DNA from: an uncultured beta proteobacterium
GTDB lineage: Bacteria > Pseudomonadota > Gammaproteobacteria > Burkholderiales > Burkholderiaceae_C
Length of the DNA: 45,619 bases
Direction: 5' to 3'
Assembly (NCBI GenBank): GCA_903838565.1
Contig: CAILZB010000006.1
Span: 1-45,619 of the forward strand
Shown here piece after piece: positions 8,753-16,242 of this stretch; position 1 is the stretch's first letter; the number at the start of each line of letters is the position of its first letter. A model generated the notes under the pieces. It saw nothing but the letters and a program-made list of their open reading frames with translations. It was not told the DNA's origin and did not search any database. The position numbers and the translations under genes were made by a program.

Positions 8753-8782
8753 TATTATTCCTGTATGTTAACTATTATTCCT
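8753..8782. promoter_or_regulatory. Paired 10-bp direct repeats in the gltI/regulator gap
   Basis: TATTATTCCT occurs twice, at 8753-8762 and 8773-8782, exactly 20 bp (two helical turns) apart. The gap between gltI and the regulator gene is only 120 bp. Same-face tandem sites are a common operator form. Candidate binding site for the adjacent XRE-cupin regulator controlling itself and the operon (inference). Confidence 0.5.
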
Positions 8783-8796
8783 TTGGAGAAACTAGG

Positions 8797-9444
8797 GTGA
8801 AACCCTTGAAAGACAGTTCTAAAGCGGTACGAGCGACCAAACCCGTTGCAGCCACCACGGCCCCGCCACTTGCCTTGGAAAAGTGTGTGGGCAGTGCGGT
8901 GCGTGCGCTGCGGTTGCGCAACGCACTCACCATTACGCAGGTGGCCGAACTCGCTGGCATCAGCGGCGGCATGTTGTCCAAGATCGAAAATGGTCAGATT
9001 TCAGCCGGCATGGACACGCTCAGCCGCGTTGCCAGGGCACTGGGCAGCACCATGGCCATGCTATTCAGAACCTACGATGTGCCCGTGGGTGGCGCGCATC
9101 TGGTCAAGCACGGGGAAGGTATGCCGTTTCTGCGCCAGGGAACACGCCCGGGGCATACGTTTCAGCTCGTGTCCTACGACCAGGGACCGACCAAGGCGTT
9201 TGACGCGTTCATGGTCACCATCAAGGAGCCCTCCGGAAGTCTGCCGACCGTCGAGCATCCGGGCACAGAACTTATCCACATGCTTGAAGGCGTGATGGAA
9301 TACCGCAGCGGCCAGACGCTTTATCTGCTGGAGCCCGGTGACACCCTGACGCTGCGCGGCGAAGTGCTGCACGGATTTGAGCGGCTGATTCAGTTGCCCG
9401 TGCGCTTCTATTGCACGATTGTCTATACCGGCGCCGATTCATAG
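8797..9444 (+). CDS. XRE-family regulator with C-terminal cupin domain
   Basis: A 215-residue protein with a basic N-terminal tail, a helix-turn-helix at about 34-90 (LTITQVAELAGISGGMLSKIENGQISAGMDTL) and a cupin_2 barrel at about 145-210 (HPGTELIHMLEG, then LLEPGDTLTLRGEVLHGF). Start: GTG at 8797, with GGAGA seven nt upstream. The preceding in-frame ATG at 8749 has no ribosome-binding site and would add a hydrophobic, unrelated leader. Such HTH-cupin regulators usually sense small metabolites and control adjacent amino-acid or amine catabolism genes. Its position, divergent from gltIJKL-racemase-carboxypeptidase, makes it the probable regulator of that operon. Confidence 0.9.
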   Translation: MKPLKDSSKAVRATKPVAATTAPPLALEKCVGSAVRALRLRNALTITQVAELAGISGGMLSKIENGQISAGMDTLSRVARALGSTMAMLFRTYDVPVGGAHLVKHGEGMPFLRQGTRPGHTFQLVSYDQGPTKAFDAFMVTIKEPSGSLPTVEHPGTELIHMLEGVMEYRSGQTLYLLEPGDTLTLRGEVLHGFERLIQLPVRFYCTIVYTGADS

Positions 9445-9519
9445 ACGGCACTTGTCTGTCGTCACCTCGGCCAGGGTGCGGGTCGGGAACGTTGATTTCA
9501 ACAAGTCCAGTTTGATTCC

Positions 9520-10863
9520 TCAAAGCAGGATGCGCCGAAAATCTGCGAGGATCTGGCAGAGATAGAGGTTGAAGCGTGCAGCACTCGCGCCGTCAATGAC
9601 ACGGTGGTCCCAGCTAAGACTCAGCGGCAGCATGAGCCGAGGCTGAAAGGCCTTGCCGTCCCACACCGGTTCCATGGTTGATCTGCACACGCCCAGAATC
9701 GCCACCTCAGGCGCGTTGATGATGGGCGTGAAGTAGCGCCCACCAATGCCACCCAGCGATGAGATCGTGAAACCCGCGCCGGTCATCTCCGCGGGACTGA
9801 GTTTGCCGTCGCGCGCCTTCTTCGCCAGTTCACTCATTTCCTGTGATATTTGGAAAATGCCCTTCTTGTCGGCGTCCCTGATCACGGGCACCACCAGGCC
9901 GTTGGGCGTGTCGGCGGCAAAGCCGATGTGAAAATACTGTTTCAGCACCAACTGCTCGCCGTCCATGCTGGCGTTGAAATCGGGGAACTTCTGCAGCGCC
10001 GCCACGCAGGCCTTGATAAGGAAAGCCAGCAACGTCACCTTGGCACTTGCGCCATTCGTACCTTTGCCACTGTCCTGATTGGTGGAAACGCGGAAGGCTT
10101 CCAGCTCGGTTATATCGGCTTCGTCGTGATTCGTGACGTGCGGAATCATGACCCAGTTGCGGTGAAGATTGGCTGCGCTGATCTTCTTGATGCGCGATCG
10201 ATCCTTGCGCTCAATCGGACCAAACTTGGCAAAGTCTACCTTGGGCCACGGGATCAGGTCCAGACCCGCACCGCCGCCACCGTCGCTGGTTTTGGCTTGC
10301 GCCGCACCCATCATTGTTTGCCGTGTGCCGTTCATCACCGAACGGGTATAGGCTTGCACGTCCGCATCTGTGATGCGACCTTTCAGACCGCTGCCCTTGA
10401 CTTCATGCAGTGCGACGCCAAGCTCACGTGCGAGCTTCCGAACCGAGGGTGAGGCGTGTGGCAGGCTGATCGGCGCCATGCCAGGATTGTGTGCAGGGGT
10501 GCCCTGGCCCAAGGCAGCGACCACGGGTGCAGGGGGTGTCGAAGGCGCGACGGTTGCGTCCACGGCGAGAGATATTTCTGGTGACGCTACCGCTTGAGAC
10601 GGTCGCTCTGCAGGCGATGACGCAACGACCGCATCCAGCCTGACAATGACCGAGCCCTGCTTGACGTTGCTGCCCAGCGCGACCAGGATTTCCTTGACCA
10701 CGCCGGCCGCGCTGGAGGGGATTTCCATCGAGGCCTTGTCCGATTCCACCGTGATCAGGCTCTGTTCAGCCCTCACGTTGTCGCCTACTTTGACCATGAG
10801 TTCAATCACGGCAACTTCATCGAGGTCACCGATGTCGGGAACCTGAATTTCTATGCTGTGCAT
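9520..10863 (-). CDS. aceF: Dihydrolipoamide acyltransferase (E2) of an oxo-acid dehydrogenase
   Basis: A 447-residue E2 with one lipoyl domain (residues 1-75; lipoyl lysine Lys43 in ESDKASMEIPS), an Ala/Pro linker, a peripheral-subunit-binding domain (about 137-172, SVRKLARELGVALHEVKGSG), a second linker, and the catalytic acyltransferase domain with the DHRVIDGA motif (His420, Asp424). It transfers the acyl group from the E1-formed acyl-lipoyl to CoA. Only one lipoyl domain is present, whereas E. coli AceF has three. It starts 4 nt after the aceE stop. No lipoamide dehydrogenase (E3) gene follows, so E3 must come from elsewhere. Confidence 0.93.
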   Translation of the reverse strand: MHSIEIQVPDIGDLDEVAVIELMVKVGDNVRAEQSLITVESDKASMEIPSSAAGVVKEILVALGSNVKQGSVIVRLDAVVASSPAERPSQAVASPEISLAVDATVAPSTPPAPVVAALGQGTPAHNPGMAPISLPHASPSVRKLARELGVALHEVKGSGLKGRITDADVQAYTRSVMNGTRQTMMGAAQAKTSDGGGGAGLDLIPWPKVDFAKFGPIERKDRSRIKKISAANLHRNWVMIPHVTNHDEADITELEAFRVSTNQDSGKGTNGASAKVTLLAFLIKACVAALQKFPDFNASMDGEQLVLKQYFHIGFAADTPNGLVVPVIRDADKKGIFQISQEMSELAKKARDGKLSPAEMTGAGFTISSLGGIGGRYFTPIINAPEVAILGVCRSTMEPVWDGKAFQPRLMLPLSLSWDHRVIDGASAARFNLYLCQILADFRRILL

Positions 10864-10867
10864 CGCT

Positions 10868-13465
10868 TTACGCTGCCTTCCCGATCGCCGAGCGGTTCAC
10901 CGATTCGATGGCGCTGGCCGCAATGCTGGCCGCATCAACGTGAAAGTAAGAGCGCAGGGCGGCACGCGTGTCGCTGCGACCGAAACCATCGGTACCCAAA
11001 GTGACGTAGCGACTTGCCACTGGCAGGTAGGCACGCACGCTTTCAGGTACCGCGCGCACATAGTCTGTCGCGGCAACGATGGGTCCTTTGCTGCCGTCAA
11101 GCAACTCGGCGATATACGCTCGCTCGCTGGCGGCCCCGTCGCGCGCGAGCTCGCTCCAGCTCGTAACGCTGAAGACGTCCGAGCCCATGCCCTGCAGAGC
11201 GAGTTGCTCGGCCGCCTTGACGACTTCGGTCAGGATGGCCCCGGATCCCAGCAGCGTGACACGGTCTGCCCCAACTGGCCCGTAGCTGCCGAAATGATAG
11301 GCGCCACGCAACACACCTGGAATCGAAGCGTCCGGCAAATCCGGCTGGGCGTAGTTCTCGTTCATCAGGGTGATGTAGTAAAAAACGTCCTTCTGTTCCT
11401 GCAGCATCTCGCGCATTCCTGCGTCCAGAATCACCGCCAGCTCACCGGCAAAGGCCGGGTCATAGGCCTTGCAGTTGGGAATGGTTGCTGCCATCAGATG
11501 GCTCGTGCCGTCCTGGTGCTGCAGGCCTTCTCCACCCAAGGTGGTGCGGCCCGACGTGGCGCCGAGAAGGAAACCGCGGGACCGTTGATCGGCAGCGGCC
11601 CAGATCGCGTCTCCCACGCGCTGAAAGCCGAACATGGAGTAGTAGATGTAGAACGGCAGCATGGCCAACCCATGCACGCTATAGCTGGTGGCGGCCGCAG
11701 TCCAACTGGCAATGGCGCCGGCCTCGCTGATGCCTTCTTCCAGGATCTGCCCGTCCAAAGCCTCGCGGTAACTCAGCACCGAGCCGATGTCTTCGGGCGC
11801 ATAGCGCTGGCCCACGCTGCTGTAGATGCCCACCTGTTTGAACAGGTTGGCCATGCCGAAGGTGCGAGCCTCGTCCGCCACGATGGGCACGATGCGTGAA
11901 CCCAACTGCGGATCCTTGAGCAGATTGCCCATCATGCGCACAAACGCCATGGTGGTACTCATTTCCTTACCGCCAGCCTGCAGGGCAAACTGCCCGTAGG
12001 CGGCAAGAGCGGGCACCGGCACGACATCGCACTTTGTGATGCGCTTGGGCATGGATCCACCAAGTTGCTGGCGATGCTCGCGCAGGTAGGTCATTTCGGC
12101 GCTGTCGTCGCTGGGGCGCAGAAACGACAGGTTCGTTGCCTGTTCGTCGGACAGCGGCAGATCGAAACGGTTGCGAAATTCGATGAGGTCGCTTTCGTCG
12201 AATTTCTTCTGGCTGTGAGTGGTCATCTTGCCCTGGCCTGCGCTGCCCATGCCATAGCCCTTCTTGGTGTGGGCCAGGATCACCGTGGGTTGCCCCACGT
12301 GGGCGGCGGCTGCCGCGTAGGCCGCATGGATCTTGACCAGATCGTGGCCGCCGCGGCGTAGGCGGTCAATCTGCTCGTCTGTCATGCCCTGCGCCAGCCG
12401 GATGAGGTCTTCGTTCTGGCCAAAGAAATGGTCCCGGTTGAAGCGACCGTCCTTGGCTGCGAAGGTTTGCATCTGCCCATCGACGGTACTGGCAAAGGCC
12501 CGCGCCAACGCCCCGGTGCTGTCGCGGGCAAAAAGGCCGTCCCAGTCACTGCCCCACACCAGCTTGATGACATTCCAGCCGGCACCGGCAAAGAGTTTTT
12601 CCAGCTCGTCGATGATGCGGCCGTTACCGCGCACCGGGCCGTCAAGCCGCTGCAGATTGCAGTTGACCACCCAGACCAGGTTGTCCAGCTTTTCACGTGC
12701 TGCCAGCGTCAGCGCGCACATGCTTTCGGGCTCGTCCATCTCTCCGTCGCCAAACACGCCCCAGACCTTTCTGCCTTCGCAGTTGAGCAACTGCCGGTGG
12801 CTGAGGTAGCGCATGAAGCGCGCGTGGTAGATCGAGCTGATGGGGCCGATGCCCATGGATCCAGTCGGGAACTGCCAGAAATCCGGCATCAACCAGGGAT
12901 GCGGATAACTCGAGAGACCGCGCGCGCCTTGCTCTGGCGCCGTGATTTCCTGGCGGTAATGCAGCAGGTCGGCCTCGCTTAAGCGTCCTTCCAGGAAGGC
13001 GCGGGCGTACACCCCCGGCGCGCTGTGCGGCTGAAAGAAAACGAGATCGCCGCCGTGCGTGTCGTTGCGCGCGTGGAAGAAATGGTTGAAGCCGGTCTCA
13101 AACAGGTCGGCAGCGCTGGCATAGCTGGCGATGTGGCCACCGAGTTCGCCGTAGGCTTGGTTGGCTCGTACCACCATCGCCAGCGCGTTCCAGCGCATCA
13201 GCGATGCCAGTCGCTCCTCCATGGCCAGATCCCCGGGAAACGGCGGCTGATCCTGCACTGCGATGCTGTTCACATAGGGCGTATTCAACTCGGGTTGCCA
13301 GCCGATGCGTTCGAGTCTCGCCAATCTGGCGAGCTCATCCAGAATCTGACGTGCCCGTTCTGGTCCGTGGACGCTGACCATGGAAAGAAATGCGTCGCGC
13401 CATTCGAGCGTCTCTGCCGGGTCGGCATCGGGCGCCGAGGAAGTGGGGTTTTGCTGTTGTGTCAT
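10868..13465 (-). CDS. aceE: Homodimeric AceE-type 2-oxo-acid dehydrogenase E1
   Basis: An 865-residue thiamine-diphosphate enzyme, slightly shorter than E. coli AceE (887). The ThDP/Mg motif starts at GDGEMDEPE (239-247) and ends at VVNCNLQRLDG (267-277). Conserved histidines are present in ELGGHIASY (His111) and FFQPHSAPG (His147). The TKKGYGMG and TTHSQKK active-site loop is intact, and the C-terminal transketolase-like domains are complete. The start is taken as ATG 13465; the upstream extension to 13507 would cross the operator candidate. It decarboxylates pyruvate or a close relative such as 2-oxobutyrate. The neighbouring Lrp-type regulator recalls the Pseudomonas mdeR-mdeB arrangement, where an AceE homologue acts on 2-oxobutyrate. 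The substrate is therefore open. Confidence 0.92.
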   Translation of the reverse strand: MTQQQNPTSSAPDADPAETLEWRDAFLSMVSVHGPERARQILDELARLARLERIGWQPELNTPYVNSIAVQDQPPFPGDLAMEERLASLMRWNALAMVVRANQAYGELGGHIASYASAADLFETGFNHFFHARNDTHGGDLVFFQPHSAPGVYARAFLEGRLSEADLLHYRQEITAPEQGARGLSSYPHPWLMPDFWQFPTGSMGIGPISSIYHARFMRYLSHRQLLNCEGRKVWGVFGDGEMDEPESMCALTLAAREKLDNLVWVVNCNLQRLDGPVRGNGRIIDELEKLFAGAGWNVIKLVWGSDWDGLFARDSTGALARAFASTVDGQMQTFAAKDGRFNRDHFFGQNEDLIRLAQGMTDEQIDRLRRGGHDLVKIHAAYAAAAAHVGQPTVILAHTKKGYGMGSAGQGKMTTHSQKKFDESDLIEFRNRFDLPLSDEQATNLSFLRPSDDSAEMTYLREHRQQLGGSMPKRITKCDVVPVPALAAYGQFALQAGGKEMSTTMAFVRMMGNLLKDPQLGSRIVPIVADEARTFGMANLFKQVGIYSSVGQRYAPEDIGSVLSYREALDGQILEEGISEAGAIASWTAAATSYSVHGLAMLPFYIYYSMFGFQRVGDAIWAAADQRSRGFLLGATSGRTTLGGEGLQHQDGTSHLMAATIPNCKAYDPAFAGELAVILDAGMREMLQEQKDVFYYITLMNENYAQPDLPDASIPGVLRGAYHFGSYGPVGADRVTLLGSGAILTEVVKAAEQLALQGMGSDVFSVTSWSELARDGAASERAYIAELLDGSKGPIVAATDYVRAVPESVRAYLPVASRYVTLGTDGFGRSDTRAALRSYFHVDAASIAASAIESVNRSAIGKAA

Positions 13466-13498
13466 AAGGCAAAACTTTAGCGCTTGTGATGCCGCATG

Positions 13499-13537
13499 TG
13501 CTGCCATAATTCGCTGCCAAATATCGGCTTGGCAGCA
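13499..13537. promoter_or_regulatory. Lrp-type operator candidate between aceE and lrp-like gene
   Basis: GCTGCCAA (13513-13520) and TTGGCAGC (13529-13536) form a perfect 8-bp inverted repeat with an 8-bp spacer. A third TGCTGCCA (13499-13506) lies just upstream on the same face as the left arm. The dyad centre is 36 bp before the regulator's ATG and about 59 bp before the aceE ATG. A symmetric site with an extra half-site is what an autoregulated Lrp/AsnC dimer or octamer would use (inference). Confidence 0.6.
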
Positions 13538-13560
13538 TAATCAATCGGAAAGTCACGACA

Positions 13561-14040
13561 ATGAAGCACATGAATCTGGATGCCATGGATTTGCGCATCC
13601 TGGACCAACTGCAGCATGACGGCGCTCTTTCAAATGTTGAGTTGGCCAAGCGGGTCAGCCTGTCGCCATCACCTTGCCTGGCACGCGTGAAAGCCATGGA
13701 AAGTGCCGGCGTAATTCAGTGCTACGTCGCCTTGGCCAGCGCTGCGGCGCTGGGACTTGGTCTGACCGTATTCATCTCGATCAGCTTGAAGGCTCAGAGC
13801 AAGGAGACGCTGGCGGAGTTTGAGTCCCACATTGACCGGCACAACGAAATCATGGAGTGCTATTTGATGACTGGTGACAGCGATTACCTGCTGCGGGTCG
13901 TCGTCAGCGATATGGGCGCGTTGGAGCGCTTCATCTTGGAGCAGCTTTCGCCGATTCCCGGCGTGGAAAAGATCCGATCCAGCTTCGCGCTGAAACAGGT
14001 GCGCTACAAGACCGCATTACCGCTGCCACAACAACATTGA
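13561..14040 (+). CDS. Lrp/AsnC-family transcriptional regulator
   Basis: A 159-residue protein, standard Lrp length. The N-terminal winged helix-turn-helix is LDAMDLRILDQLQHDGALSN followed by VELAKRVSLSPSPCLARVK (about residues 5-45). The C-terminal RAM ligand-binding domain runs from about 70 to 150, with the family-typical ECYLMTGDSDYLLRV and PGVEKIRSSFALKQV. GGAAAG lies 8 nt before ATG 13561. It is divergent from aceE-aceF and is the likely regulator of that operon in response to an amino acid. Confidence 0.92.
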   Translation: MKHMNLDAMDLRILDQLQHDGALSNVELAKRVSLSPSPCLARVKAMESAGVIQCYVALASAAALGLGLTVFISISLKAQSKETLAEFESHIDRHNEIMECYLMTGDSDYLLRVVVSDMGALERFILEQLSPIPGVEKIRSSFALKQVRYKTALPLPQQH

Positions 14041-14153
14041 GTGCCGACGAGTTACCACTCTGCGCATTTTTCAATGACTCCTATGGGCACAAAAGAGCCA
14101 CCGCCTCACGGGTTCGGACGCGACTGTCCTTGGGCTGACGTAGGTCAAAAAAG

Positions 14154-14468
14154 TTAGGCGGCGGCGGCGTGCGTCGGCTGCGCGACCAAGCGCACGCCAA
14201 GGGCTGCGCAAACACGGCTGACTGTATCGAAGCGCGGTTCGCTGCCAGGTCGAAGTGCCTTGTATAAGGCTTCCCTGGTGATGCCGGAATCCTTCGCAAC
14301 CTGCGTCATTCCCCGCGATCGGGCAATATCGCCGAGCGCAGCCGCCAGCAGCGCTGCGTCATTCTCTTCAAGAATGGTTGTGAGGTATGCAGCTACGTCT
14401 TCGTCGCTGCTCAGGTACTCGGCTGCATCGAACTCGGGAAGTTCGGAAATTTTTATTCTTTTGGTCAT
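14154..14468 (-). CDS. higA: HigA-type antitoxin of a type II toxin-antitoxin pair
   Basis: A 104-residue protein. The N-terminal part (ISELPEFDAAEYLSSDEDVAAYL) is the usual toxin-binding arm of the COG3636-like addiction-module antidote family. The helix-turn-helix lies at about 50-80 (ARSRGMTQVAKDSGITREALYKALRP), followed by DTVSRVCAALGVRL. It is 3 bp downstream of the toxin gene. It neutralises the toxin and represses the promoter, probably at the palindrome 14780-14797. The alternative label is a PHD-independent RelB-like antitoxin; the HTH argues for HigA. Confidence 0.88.
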   Translation of the reverse strand: MTKRIKISELPEFDAAEYLSSDEDVAAYLTTILEENDAALLAAALGDIARSRGMTQVAKDSGITREALYKALRPGSEPRFDTVSRVCAALGVRLVAQPTHAAAA

Positions 14469-14471
14469 GGT

Positions 14472-14771
14472 TCAATCCTCCAAACACTTGGCAAGTTCGA
14501 TTGCCCGACTGATGTCAGTTTGCTGCGTTGTCTTGTCTCCACCTCCAAGCATCACGATGAACACGCCACCCCTTTGGACGTAGTACATACGCCAGCCTGG
14601 ACCGAAGTGTTCGCGCATCTCGTAAACACCTTCGCCCACCGACTCCACATCGCCCAAGTTGCCGAGTTGTACCTTACGCAAGCGCTTGTTGAGGCGCTGC
14701 CGGGTCAGTCCATCCTTCAGACCTTTGAGCCAGTCGGAAAATTTTTCAAGACGTTTTACCGTGAAGGTCAT
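14472..14771 (-). CDS. higB: RelE/ParE-fold toxin (HigB-1 type)
   Basis: A 99-residue basic protein with motifs of the phage-derived Gp49-like/HigB-1 killer family: FSDWLKGLKDGLTRQRLNKRL, LGNLGDVESVGEGVYEMR, then GPGWRMYYVQRGGVFIVMLGGGDKTTQQTDI. The toxin-first order is usual for higBA. The family acts as a ribosome-dependent mRNA interferase. No Shine-Dalgarno is visible before ATG 14771; the operator palindrome ends only 8 nt upstream, so the transcript may have a very short leader. Confidence 0.88.
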   Translation of the reverse strand: MTFTVKRLEKFSDWLKGLKDGLTRQRLNKRLRKVQLGNLGDVESVGEGVYEMREHFGPGWRMYYVQRGGVFIVMLGGGDKTTQQTDISRAIELAKCLED

Positions 14772-14779
14772 GTTGCAAG

Positions 14780-14797
14780 TGTAATCGAATGATTACA
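14780..14797. promoter_or_regulatory. Palindromic higBA operator candidate
   Basis: TGTAATC (14780-14786), GAAT spacer, GATTACA (14791-14797): a perfect 7+4+7 dyad. It ends 8 nt upstream of the toxin start codon. Antitoxins of this type bind such symmetric sites in their own promoter. Confidence 0.7.
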
Positions 14798-14844
14798 TTC
14801 CGTCAAACCAAGCTACAAGCGAACACAAGCGTTTCCGGGCGCAG

Positions 14845-14949
14845 TTAGATTGACCGTCTGCGCTGCCCCAACAATGAGTTCGCACCCGCTTCACCACCCT
14901 TTGCCCGAATCAAGATGTTGGCATCCAGAATGATCGCTTTGTTGCTCAT
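14845..14949 (-). pseudogene. Remnant of a VapC-like PIN-domain toxin
   Basis: Minus-strand ATG 14949 overlaps the antitoxin stop (ATGA) and reads MSNKAIILDANILIRA. This is the PIN-domain opening with its first acidic residue (Asp9). It then departs into KGGEAGANSLLGQRRRSI and a TAA at 14845-14847. At 34 residues it lacks all later catalytic acids, so it cannot be an active nuclease. Probably a deletion stump of the partner toxin of the Phd-like antitoxin. Confidence 0.7.
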
Positions 14950-15230
14950 GGCGTCAGTGCTGCAGGTTTCTTGGCCGTGCTTGCCCGTTTGCGGGTGCTT
15001 TTGAATTCGGCGACCACGGCGTCCACATCAATGCTCTTCGCTGCCAGCAAGCGGTCCAAAGTCTTGCTGGCCTTCTTCAATGACGCAATGTCGGCCTCGG
15101 CTTGGCCATGGGTAGGTATGAAATAGCCAATGGTCTGCCCATGGCGCGTCACCGCGACCGGCGTGCTCGACGCAATGAACTCTGCCATGCCGGCTCGAAA
15201 TTCCCGAATGCCTACTTTGGTTGTTTCCAT
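14946..15230 (-). CDS. Phd/YefM-like antitoxin, orphaned
   Basis: A 94-residue protein starting METTKVGIREFRAGMAEFI. The first 45 residues (VGIREFRAGM...SSTPVAVTRHGQTIGYFIP) are the Phd/YefM DNA-binding fold. The C-terminal tail is Ala/Lys-rich (about 60-94) and would be the toxin-binding region. AAGGAAG lies 4 nt before ATG 15230; the longer frame to 15413 only shadows the recombinase gene. The adjacent PIN toxin is truncated, so this antitoxin has lost its partner but may still act as a repressor. It is divergent from recombinase 1. Confidence 0.85.
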   Translation of the reverse strand: METTKVGIREFRAGMAEFIASSTPVAVTRHGQTIGYFIPTHGQAEADIASLKKASKTLDRLLAAKSIDVDAVVAEFKSTRKRASTAKKPAALTP

Positions 15231-15330
15231 CAATCTTCCTTTGAATACAAACCGAGTTTGTGGATCATGGTGTACACAATAAGGCAAAAAGAGCATAGTG
15301 GCAACCCCTTCACTTTCAAGGAGATTTGTC

Positions 15331-15960
15331 ATGGATAACACTGCCAGCCAAACCAGCCGGCCACGTGAGCCCTGGAACAAGGGCAAGTTGGTGGGGCAAA
15401 AGGCCCCGTTCAAGCTTCGGGAAATCTGGGCGATCCGGGTGTGGCTTCAACTGGAGCACCGCACCAGGGAGTTAGCGCTGTTCGATTTAGGCCTGGACAG
15501 CAAACTGCGCTCCTGCGACCTGGTGAAACTTCGGGTGCGGGACATTTGCCACGGCGATCGCGTAGCCGCTCGCGCGACCGTGATGCAGCAAAAGACCTCC
15601 CGGCCAGTCCAGTTCGAAATTACGGAGCAGACCCGCATCGCAGTCGCCGACTGGATGAAGTTGCGCAACCTTCATTCGGAGGATTATTTGTTTCCGAGCC
15701 GGGTACACGGGTCCCCTCATCTGGGAACCCGGCAGTACGCACGCATCGTCGAAGGTTGGGTGACGCACGTCGGCCTGGATCCATGCGCCTACGGCACCCA
15801 TTCCATGCGGCGCACAAAGGCCACCCTCATTTACAAGCGCACGAAAAACTTGCGCGCGGTGCAGCTTTTGCTCGGTCATGCCAAGTTGGAGTCCACGGTC
15901 CGCTACCTTGGAATTGAGGTAGACGACGCATTGGAAATGGCTGAGGAAACCGACATTTGA
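15331..15960 (+). CDS. Compact tyrosine recombinase 1 (FimB-sized)
   Basis: A 209-residue protein, mostly a catalytic domain with no separate core-binding domain, comparable in size to FimB/FimE (about 200). The complete catalytic set is present: Arg60 (SKLRSCDL), Lys88 (MQQKTSRP), His157 and Arg160 (GTHSMRR), His183 (LLLGHAK) and nucleophile Tyr192 (STVRYLGI). AAGGAG lies 7 nt before ATG 15331, supporting this start over 15298. A paralogue about 80% identical follows 314 bp downstream. Inferred role: site-specific recombination at short sites, either for mobile-element movement or DNA inversion. Its target site is not known. Confidence 0.88.
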   Translation: MDNTASQTSRPREPWNKGKLVGQKAPFKLREIWAIRVWLQLEHRTRELALFDLGLDSKLRSCDLVKLRVRDICHGDRVAARATVMQQKTSRPVQFEITEQTRIAVADWMKLRNLHSEDYLFPSRVHGSPHLGTRQYARIVEGWVTHVGLDPCAYGTHSMRRTKATLIYKRTKNLRAVQLLLGHAKLESTVRYLGIEVDDALEMAEETDI

Positions 15961-15968
15961 AGGAAGCC

Positions 15969-16000
15969 GGATCACGGTGAGGCCATCGAATCCGTGATCC
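15969..16000. terminator. Stem-loop after recombinase 1
   Basis: GGATCACGG (15969-15977) and CCGTGATCC (15992-16000) are perfect 9-bp inverted copies with a 14-nt loop, 9 nt after the stop codon. No U-run follows, so a classical intrinsic terminator is uncertain. It could instead be a recombinase-binding dyad. Confidence 0.4.
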
Positions 16001-16242
16001 GCAGCACGTTGAAAACGCATGCCTTTTCCTTGGTCGCCACAAAGTTGTCATTGCGAGCGACTGCTCTGGCACGTCGTGTATGAATTTTCGAAAGAGACCC
16101 AACGGCCGCAATCAGCCCTCAAGAGACCCCCACACCGTGAGATTGGGTGCCCGCTTTTCCAATTTAGGGTTACTTTGCAGGTTCAACCGGCCTGCTCCAA
16201 AGCTGCCAATCAGACTGGTCATCGCAGCCTGAAAGTCGCAAA

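Noticed and set aside
15258..15279. TTGTG/CACAA dyad in front of the Phd-like antitoxin as operator
   Set aside because: Only 5-bp arms with a 12-bp spacer; too weak to separate from chance.
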